Source of the DNA: Candidatus Methylomirabilota bacterium
Lineage (GTDB): Bacteria; Methylomirabilota; Methylomirabilia; Methylomirabilales; 2-02-FULL-66-22
DNA: 18,275 nucleotides
Reading direction: 5' to 3'
Assembly (NCBI GenBank): GCA_016208645.1
Contig: JACQXP010000060.1
Location: 1 to 18,275, forward strand
The first letter of the stretch is position 1. Each line of letters starts with the position of its first letter. Made by a program: the position numbers and the translations under genes. Positions 1 to 4,129 of the stretch are shown in pieces. The notes under the pieces were generated by a model, which searched no databases, was not told the DNA's origin, and worked only from the letters and a program-made list of their open reading frames with translations.

Positions 1-1
1 C

Positions 2-205
2 GGCATGGTGACCGTGGTGGCCAACGGGAAGGGAGAGCTCCTCTCGGTGAAGATTGATCCCGAGGTCGCCCGGGGCGAGGACCTGGAGATGCTGCAGGAC
101 CTGGTGGCAGCCGCGGCCAACGACGCCTTGCGGAAAGCCCGGGAGCTCTTGACCCAGGAGGTCTCGCGCCTGGCGGCGGGGCTGGGCCTGCCGGGCCTGC
201 TGTAG
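2..205 (+). CDS. ybaB: YbaB/EbfC nucleoid-associated protein (5' truncated)
   Basis: This is the C-terminal two thirds of a YbaB/EbfC family protein. The reading frame is open to the left edge of the window, so the first in-frame ATG at position 5 is an internal Met and the true start lies outside. The visible part has the family pattern: a short beta hairpin (MVTVVANGKGEL), the signature IDPEV around residue 17, and a C-terminal amphipathic helix rich in Ala, Leu and Glu. Known members are about 100 residue dimers that bind DNA and are often encoded between dnaX and recR. The gene stops 22 bp before recR on the same strand, which fits that operon. I expect dnaX just upstream, outside the window. 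The assignment is firm; the function in this organism is inferred from the family. Confidence 0.9.
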   Translation, partial: GMVTVVANGKGELLSVKIDPEVARGEDLEMLQDLVAAAANDALRKARELLTQEVSRLAAGLGLPGLL

Positions 206-227
206 GGCGGAAGGAGAGGAAGCGACC

Positions 228-830
228 GTGTCGGCCACGCCCCCTGCGCTGGCATCGCTGATCGAGGAGTTGGTGCGCCTGCCCGGCATCGGGCCCAAGA
301 CGGCCCAGCGCCTGGCCTTCCACCTGCTCAAGGTCCCGCGCGAGACGGCCGTGGCCCTGGCCGAGGCGGTGATCGGGCTCAAGGACCGGACGCGGTCGTG
401 CCGCCGATGCTTCAACATCAGCGAGGAGGAGCTGTGCGCGGTCTGCCGGGATCCCCGCCGCGACAGTCAACTCCTCTGCGTGGTGGAGGAGGCCAACGAT
501 CTGCTGGCCATCGAGAAGACCCGGGAGTTCCGCGGCCTGTACCACGTCGTGGGCGGGACGCTGTCGCCCTTGGAGGGCCGGGGGCCGGATCGGATCCGGG
601 GGAAGGAGCTGACGGCCCGGCTGGAGTCCGGCGGGGTGCGCGAGGTCATCCTGGCCACCAACCCCAACGTCGAGGGCGAGGCCACGGCGCTCTACCTCCT
701 GCGGCTCCTGAAGCCGTTCCCGGTGAAGGTGACGCGCATCGCCCGCGGCCTGCCCATGGGCGGGGACCTCGAGTACGCGGACGAGGTCACATTGGCCCGA
801 GCGCTGGAGGGCCGGCGCGAGATCACGTGA
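228..830 (+). CDS. recR: Recombination mediator protein RecR
   Basis: RecR works with RecF/RecO to load RecA on gapped DNA. The 200-residue product has the usual family length and full domain order: an N-terminal helix-hairpin-helix (LPGIGPKTAQRLAFHLL, residues 18-34), a four-cysteine zinc finger (C58, C61, C70, C73), a Toprim domain beginning at LLCVVEE with the conserved stretch ATNPNVEGEATALYL, and a C-terminal segment with RIARGLPMGGDLEYAD. The start is GTG at 228, chosen because AAGGAGAGGA lies at 211-220 and homologues begin with the same helix. It lies directly after ybaB and its TGA is followed within 20 bp by the Roadblock gene, so all are probably co-transcribed. No key residue is missing. 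Confidence 0.97.
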   Translation: MSATPPALASLIEELVRLPGIGPKTAQRLAFHLLKVPRETAVALAEAVIGLKDRTRSCRRCFNISEEELCAVCRDPRRDSQLLCVVEEANDLLAIEKTREFRGLYHVVGGTLSPLEGRGPDRIRGKELTARLESGGVREVILATNPNVEGEATALYLLRLLKPFPVKVTRIARGLPMGGDLEYADEVTLARALEGRREIT

Positions 831-848
831 CGGGTGGGGCCGGTGGGG

Positions 849-1349
849 ATGCTGGGCGCGGACCTGACTCTCTTCGAGGAGGACGAACGACGCTTGGCGG
901 CCGTGCTGCGGAGGCTCTGCGAGGAGGCCAAGAGCCGGGCGGTCTTCCTCATCGACAAGAGCGGACAGCTCATCGCCGCGGCCGGCGAAACGGCCAACGT
1001 GGACATCACCTCCCTGGCCTCCCTGACGGCCGGCAGCATCGCCGCCAGCGGCGGCCTGGCGCAGCTCTTGGGGGAAAAGGAATTCAGTGTCCTCTTCCAC
1101 GAGGGAGAGAAGGACAACCTGCACATCTCGGTGGTGGCCCAGCGTGCGATTCTGGTCGTGCTCTTCGATCGCCGATCCTCCCTGGGCCTGGTCCGCCTCC
1201 GGCTCAAGCGTGCCGCCGAAGACATCGGCCAGGCCTTTGCCGAGATGGCCCTGCGGACGCAGCAGGAGGCGGGCCGCGGCCGGGCGGCGTTCCAGGCCCA
1301 GTTCGCCCAGTTCACCGACGAGGACATCGAGGACCTGTTCAAGAGCTGA
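849..1349 (+). CDS. Roadblock/LC7 domain protein (MglB-like)
   Basis: The protein contains a Roadblock/LC7 fold. It has an N-terminal helix rich in acidic and Arg/Leu residues (LFEEDERRLAAVLRRL), the segment VFLIDKSGQLIAAAGE typical of the first beta hairpin, the helix TSLASLTAGSIAAS, and the strand pattern FSVLFHEGEKDNLHISVV. It ends with a charged Gln-rich helix. MglB in Myxococcus is a Roadblock protein acting as GTPase-activating protein for MglA, and this gene lies 9 bp upstream of an mglA homologue, so an MglB-like partner role is a good inference. It is a little longer than a bare Roadblock domain. The start is uncertain: GTG at 834 and 843 and ATG at 849 are all in frame. I prefer the ATG, preceded by GGTGGGG; none has a strong ribosome binding site. 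Confidence 0.88.
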   Translation: MLGADLTLFEEDERRLAAVLRRLCEEAKSRAVFLIDKSGQLIAAAGETANVDITSLASLTAGSIAASGGLAQLLGEKEFSVLFHEGEKDNLHISVVAQRAILVVLFDRRSSLGLVRLRLKRAAEDIGQAFAEMALRTQQEAGRGRAAFQAQFAQFTDEDIEDLFKS

Positions 1350-1358
1350 GGCGCCAGC

Positions 1359-1946
1359 GTGTCCTTCATCAACTACGCCGCGCGGGAGATCAACTGCAAG
1401 CTGGTCTACTACGGGCCCGGGCTCTGCGGGAAGACCACGAACCTGCAGCACATCTACTCCAAGGTGGAGCCCAGCACCAAGGGCAAGCTCATCTCGCTGG
1501 CGACGGAGACGGAGCGGACCCTCTTCTTCGATTTCCTTCCCCTGGAACTGGGCAGCATCCGGGGGTTCAAGACCCGCTTCCACCTGTACACGGTGCCGGG
1601 GCAGGTCTTTTACGACGCCAGCCGGAAGCTGATCCTCCGGGGGGCGGACGGCGTGATCCTGGTGGCCGACTCCCAGATCGAGCGGGTGGAGGCGAACATC
1701 GAAAGCCTGGAGAACCTGGAGGCCAACCTGGCGGAGCAGAGCCTGAAGCTGGACCGCCTCCCCTTCGTACTGCAGTACAACAAGCGGGACCTGCCCAACG
1801 TCGTTCCCGTGGAGGAACTCCAGACGCTGCTCAACCCCAACGGCGTCCCCTGGTTCGAGGCCTGCGCCAAGAAGGGCACCGGCGTCTTCGAGACGTTGAA
1901 GGGTGTGGCCAAGCTGGTGCTGAACGAGCTGAAGAAGAAGACCTGA
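1359..1946 (+). CDS. mglA: Ras-like GTPase MglA
   Basis: This is a 195-residue small GTPase, the length I recall for Myxococcus MglA. It has the P-loop GPGLCGKTT (residues 19-27), the switch region LATETERTLFFDFLPLELG (47-65), an atypical G3 motif TVPGQ with Thr78 where Ras-type proteins have Asp (a hallmark of the MglA group), the G4 motif NKRD (141-144), and a G5-like EACAKKGTGV. MglA switches cell polarity and motility machinery in myxobacteria; related proteins occur in many non-gliding bacteria, so motility is not proven here. Translation starts at GTG 1359, with TGAGG about 8 bases upstream overlapping the Roadblock stop. The two genes form a clear MglB-MglA style pair. Base composition matches its neighbours. 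Confidence 0.95.
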   Translation: MSFINYAAREINCKLVYYGPGLCGKTTNLQHIYSKVEPSTKGKLISLATETERTLFFDFLPLELGSIRGFKTRFHLYTVPGQVFYDASRKLILRGADGVILVADSQIERVEANIESLENLEANLAEQSLKLDRLPFVLQYNKRDLPNVVPVEELQTLLNPNGVPWFEACAKKGTGVFETLKGVAKLVLNELKKKT

Positions 1947-1958
1947 CCCACAACCCGC

Positions 1959-1987
1959 TTGCGACGGCCCCTCCCTGCTGGTATAGT
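1959..1987 (+). promoter_or_regulatory. Putative sigma-70 promoter of the tRNA-Asn island
   Basis: TTGCGA at 1959-1964 and TATAGT at 1982-1987 are separated by exactly 17 bp, 4/6 and 5/6 matches to the consensus. It starts 12 bp after the mglA stop codon and faces the tRNA-Asn locus. It now lies about 640 bp from the intact tRNA but only 129 bp from the broken 5' tRNA copy, so it may be the original tRNA promoter displaced by insertions. That history is inference. Confidence 0.6.
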
Positions 1988-2016
1988 ACCTGCCGCAAGG
2001 CCCTGGGCCTGCTGCG

Positions 2017-2112
2017 AATTCAAAATTTCAAACCGACAACGGACAACCGGCCATTTCTCCGAACCGAAACCGTTGGCCAGTTGTCGGTTGTCAGTTTCTC
2101 GTTTTCAATTGG
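2017..2112. repeat. Heptad palindrome, copy A (GACAAC type)
   Basis: This is an imperfect inverted repeat. The left arm (2017-2053) reads AAAATTTCAAAC then CGACAAC GGACAAC CGGCC. The right arm (2073-2112) reads GGCCA, GTTGTCG GTTGTCA, then GTTTCTCGTTTTCAATTGG. Each arm is an AT-rich end plus tandem 7-bp units NGACAAC (or complement), with only the first base of the unit varying between arms. The centre (2054-2072) is unrelated. It lies between the promoter at 1959 and the tRNA fragment at 2116. The same design recurs at 6855, 11643 and 17951. It is strikingly A+T-rich for this genome. Confidence 0.85.
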
Positions 2113-2115
2113 ATG

Positions 2116-2185
2116 TTCCCCGGTAGCTCAATGGTGCCCGCCCGCCCGAACAGCCCCGGCGGGTCGGGCGGGGAGCGAGCGGCTG
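2116..2185 (+). pseudogene. Broken 5' half of tRNA-Asn
   Basis: Bases 2116-2136 are identical to 2624-2644, the start of the intact tRNA-Asn gene (TCCCCGGTAGCTCAATGGTG plus one base upstream). Bases 2172-2185 (GGAGCGAGCGGCTG) are identical to the next part of the tRNA, 2644-2657, ending at the first anticodon base. Between them, in the D-loop, is a 35-nt insertion containing a perfect 9-bp stem, CCCGCCCGA (2141-2149) with TCGGGCGGG (2164-2172). The copy has no anticodon loop, T-arm or 3' end and cannot make a tRNA. The GIY-YIG gene begins 5 bp later. Confidence 0.85.
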
Positions 2186-2190
2186 AAGAG

Positions 2191-2481
2191 ATGGCGTGTA
2201 CCATCTACATTCTCCGGAACCGCAGCGGCAAACACTATGTCGGAATGTCGGAGGGTGTTCCACGGAGATTGAGGGAGCACAACGCGGGCGGGGTAAGATC
2301 CACCAAGAGCGGACGGCCATGGGCCATCCTCTATGAAGAGCGGGTTGCGAGCCGGGAAGAAGCACGAGTCCGCGAACGCTACTGGAAATCCGGCGGAGGC
2401 CGGAGAAGCTTAGGAAAGACCCATCCCAAATTCCCCCGGCAGCTCAAGGCTGCCGGCCCAGATACCCCGAGCGGGGGGTGA
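2191..2481 (+). CDS. GIY-YIG single-domain nuclease (copy 1)
   Basis: This is a 96-residue protein consisting of little more than a GIY-YIG (URI) nuclease domain. The two signature strands appear as TIYIL and KHYVGM, followed by the catalytic-arginine helix VPRRLREHNAGG, then STKSGRPWAILYEE, and the helix with the conserved glutamate REEARVRERYWKSGGGRR. Members of this compact group are usually annotated as putative endonucleases; the physiological role is not established. I place the start at ATG 2191. The frame stays open upstream to 2113, but that would translate the tRNA fragment. The ribosome binding site is weak (GAAGAG). The C-terminal 20 residues are low in similarity to the domain. 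Its position between a broken and an intact tRNA-Asn suggests a tRNA-targeted mobile gene; that is inference. Confidence 0.85.
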   Translation: MACTIYILRNRSGKHYVGMSEGVPRRLREHNAGGVRSTKSGRPWAILYEERVASREEARVRERYWKSGGGRRSLGKTHPKFPRQLKAAGPDTPSGG

Positions 2482-2623
2482 CCTTGCCCTGAGCGGAGCG
2501 AAGTGAGAGCCCGGCAGGAGGCACGGGGGACGACGAATCCAGGAGGTTCTTGAGGAGATCCCAACGGCAGATCACTGCCCGTTCGGGAGTCGTTGGCTCC
2601 CCGGGCAGGTGAGAGAATAAAGA
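2482..2623 (+). other. Decayed tail of GIY-YIG cassette 1
   Basis: No intact gene is present. One frame from about 2509 to 2619 reads without stops and includes EVLEEIPTADHCPFG, resembling the FLEEPRRMDS end of nuclease copy 2. At DNA level GAGGTTCTTG is shared (2543 and 3015), so this may be the frayed end of a second nuclease reading frame. Bases 2594-2609 are a perfect 16-bp inverted copy of the tRNA-Asn 3' end (2684-2699). I see no convincing promoter for the tRNA at 2625. Confidence 0.4.
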
Positions 2624-2624
2624 T

Positions 2625-2699
2625 TCCCCGGTAGCTCAATGGTGGAGCGAGCGGCTGTTAACCGCTAGGCTGCAGGTTCGAGCCCTGCCCGGGGAGCCA
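2625..2699 (+). tRNA. tRNA-Asn (anticodon GTT)
   Basis: A complete cloverleaf can be folded by hand. The acceptor stem is TCCCCGG (2625-2631) with CCGGGGA (2689-2695). The D stem is GCTC/GAGC with loop AATGGTG. The anticodon stem AGCGG/CCGCT encloses CTGTTAA, giving anticodon GTT at 2657-2659. The T stem GCAGG/CCTGC encloses TTCGAGC. The discriminator base is G2696 and CCA is encoded at 2697-2699. All stems pair without mismatch, so the gene should be functional. It is flanked on both sides by GIY-YIG genes and by partial copies of itself. Confidence 0.97.
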
Positions 2700-2715
2700 C
2701 AGACATTGGCATGAG

Positions 2716-2751
2716 CGCCCGCGAGATCCAACTCTCGCGGGCGTTTGATTT
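2716..2751 (+). terminator. Intrinsic terminator of tRNA-Asn
   Basis: There is a perfect 11-bp stem, CGCCCGCGAGA (2716-2726) with TCTCGCGGGCG (2733-2743), a 6-nt loop TCCAAC, and a following T-rich run TTTGATTT (2744-2751). It lies 16 bp after the tRNA CCA end. It should separate the tRNA transcript from the second nuclease gene. Confidence 0.85.
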
Positions 2752-2787
2752 CCGGTGCAAACGCAGAGCACATCCTCAGGTGTCCTC

Positions 2788-3057
2788 ATGGGCATATGGG
2801 TGTACATCCTGCGAAGTCAGAACACAGGCCGATATTATTGCGGACAAACCAACAACTTTGAGAAGCGCGTCGCACAGCATAACGACCCCGCAGTTCGCCT
2901 CACCCTCACGACCAAGAGATTCGTAGGCCCCTGGGATCTCGTTTGGTCTCAAGAATGTTGGGATCGGAGCGAGGGAATGAGGCTGGAGCGGCCCATCAAG
3001 AAAAGAGGGATCTCGAGGTTCTTGGAGGAACCTCGCCGGATGGATTCTTGGAAATGA
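2788..3057 (+). CDS. GIY-YIG single-domain nuclease (copy 2)
   Basis: An 89-residue GIY-YIG domain protein, clearly related in fold to copy 1 but only distantly in sequence. It has WVYILRSQNTGRYYCGQT for the two signature strands, the arginine helix NNFEKRVAQHND, GPWDLVWSQE for the following strand, and the glutamate helix SEGMRLERPIKKRG. It ends with SRFLEEPRR. The start is ATG 2788, five bases after AGGTG; an in-frame ATG at 2755 would add 11 unrelated residues. It lies just after the tRNA terminator and is followed 70 bp later by a duplicated tRNA-Asn 3' end. Catalytic Arg and Glu seem present, so the nuclease could be active. The biological role is unknown; a tRNA-associated mobile or homing role is inference. 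Confidence 0.82.
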   Translation: MGIWVYILRSQNTGRYYCGQTNNFEKRVAQHNDPAVRLTLTTKRFVGPWDLVWSQECWDRSEGMRLERPIKKRGISRFLEEPRRMDSWK

Positions 3058-3127
3058 GTGAGTGCCTCCATGGGTGACTCAGGCTGCGGGGTGGGCCGCT
3101 CTCCTCCCGGTGCCCCGATTTGTTTCT

Positions 3128-3139
3128 CCCGGGGAGCCA
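3128..3139 (+). repeat. Duplicated 3' end of tRNA-Asn
   Basis: CCCGGGGAGCCA is identical to the last 12 bases of the tRNA-Asn gene (2688-2699) and lies in the same orientation. Further upstream, 3081-3090 (AGGCTGCGGG) matches tRNA positions 2667-2676 in 9 of 10 bases, so the remnant may extend to 3081 with an insertion in the T-loop; that extension could be chance. It resembles the distal direct repeat left by insertion of the second nuclease cassette. The 12 bp are GC-rich, but position, orientation and the terminator 18 bp further on all support the reading. Confidence 0.6.
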
Positions 3140-3157
3140 ATAGGAAGGCACCGAAAC

Positions 3158-3190
3158 GGCCCGTGGGGCACTTGGCCTCACGGGCCTTGC
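3158..3190 (+). terminator. Second tRNA-type terminator
   Basis: There is a 12-bp stem, GGCCCGTGGGGC (3158-3169) with GCCTCACGGGCC (3175-3186), with one G-T wobble and loop ACTTG. The T tract is poor (TTGCGCTTTG). It starts 18 bp after the duplicated tRNA 3' end, about the same distance as the first terminator lies from the intact tRNA. It may be the original tRNA terminator. Confidence 0.6.
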
Positions 3191-3464
3191 GCTTTGTCCC
3201 CGCGGGCCGCTCTTGATCCTTTGGGACCGTGCGCGGCAGCCCACGGCCATCAGTTCACAAGGGGGAGAAAGCCGGGTGCACGGGAACAGGGGCAGGGAGG
3301 AACCAAGGGGGCTGACCGACTGATCAGGGGGCAGAACAAATAGGACCGGGGACCCCCGCCACCTAAAGCGCCGGGCCCAGCCCTGAAGCAAAGTTGCCCC
3401 CACGCTCAGGGCGTCACCGGTCAGCAAGGATTGCTGTGCTGGGACGGCATCGAGGATTTCTCGG
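3191..3464. other. Spacer without recognised gene
   Basis: I see no supported gene, RNA or repeat here. Open frames on both strands lack ribosome binding sites and recognisable domains. The stretch separates the + strand tRNA island from the - strand signalling genes, so both sides are probably transcribing towards it. Confidence 0.5.
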
Positions 3465-3563
3465 TCACTCCCGATGGCCCGCAGCCAGCAGTCCCATGAG
3501 CAGGATCCCGAGAGTCGCGCCCAGGAGGAACGCACCAGACAAGGTCAACCAGTTCCACCACAT
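3465..3563 (-). CDS. Small single-pass membrane protein (32 aa)
   Basis: A 32-residue reading frame starts at ATG 3563 and is preceded by a consensus ribosome binding site, AGGAGG, nine bases upstream. The product starts MWWNWLTLSGAFLLG, continues as one uncharged hydrophobic stretch of about 26 residues with Gly spaced as in packed helices, and ends in GHRE. That is the layout of a single transmembrane helix with a short polar C-terminus. It loosely resembles short one-helix families such as DUF3789, but I cannot assign one. It follows the response regulator gene on the same strand after about 180 bp holding only a weak short-loop hairpin (3636-3652). The ribosome binding site and coherent hydrophobicity make it likely real despite its length. 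Confidence 0.6.
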   Translation of the reverse strand: MWWNWLTLSGAFLLGATLGILLMGLLAAGHRE

Positions 3564-3744
3564 GGCGTCTCGCCTCCTAACGCAGCGGTTGAAAAAGCGG
3601 CGCTGTGGGGGACCACCCCTTCAAGAATGCAAGCCTGGTGCCAGCGGCGCCATGTGGCTCATAGGCGATCTTTTCTATGGGGTAGTCAGGTTACCGCGTC
3701 GGACCCTGCCAGCTCCACAGTCTCCTCTTGCCTCTCGGCGATCG

Positions 3745-4125
3745 TTATCCCGATCCCCCCGAGCCCAGGAGTTGGCGCACGGTTTCCCGGAAGGTCTCCG
3801 TGTCCAGCGGCTTCGTCAGATAGCCCGCACACCCCGCCGCTTTGGCCCGCTCCTCTTCCCCCCGCATGGCCAGGGCCGTGAGGGCAACGATGGGAATGGC
3901 GGCCGTGGCCGGATCCGCCTTCAGGTGGCGGGTGGCCTCGTATCCCGTCATGCCGGGCAACTGCACGTCCATGAGGATGAGGGCCGGCTGCGCCGTGCGG
4001 GCGAGGTGAAGGCCGGCATCGGCCGTCTCCGCCACGAGGACCTCACAGCCCTCTTGCTCCAGGAGGGCAATCAGGAGTTCCAGATTGACGGCATTGTCCT
4101 CGACCACTAGGATTCGCGGGGCCAC
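3745..4125 (-). CDS. Single-domain response regulator (REC, DivK-like)
   Basis: A 126-residue receiver domain with no output domain. It has the acidic pair E9/D10, the phospho-acceptor D53 in LILMDVQLPGM, the switch residue T83 in VALTALAM, and the conserved K105 in YLTKPLD. Such stand-alone receivers act by protein contact or in phosphorelays. It starts with GTG at 4125, and a ribosome binding site (AGAGGTGA) overlaps the stop codon of the histidine kinase gene upstream, so translation is probably coupled and the two form a cognate pair. The signature PGMTGYEATRHLKADPAT is close to that of receivers attached to hybrid kinases, so it may derive from a split hybrid. Confidence 0.93.
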   Translation of the reverse strand: MAPRILVVEDNAVNLELLIALLEQEGCEVLVAETADAGLHLARTAQPALILMDVQLPGMTGYEATRHLKADPATAAIPIVALTALAMRGEEERAKAAGCAGYLTKPLDTETFRETVRQLLGSGGSG

Positions 4126-4129
4126 CGGA

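Noticed and set aside
2113..2190. 26-residue extension of GIY-YIG copy 1
   Set aside because: It would be a translation of the tRNA-Asn fragment and its hairpin, not protein sequence.
398..2272. A 624-codon open frame on the + strand
   Set aside because: It runs through recR, the Roadblock gene and mglA in another frame; its product is Arg/Gly/Pro-rich with no domain. A GC-rich shadow.
2116..3139. Classical integrase-type genomic island in tRNA-Asn
   Set aside because: No tyrosine or serine recombinase is present, and the inserted segments are each under 0.5 kb with only a nuclease gene.
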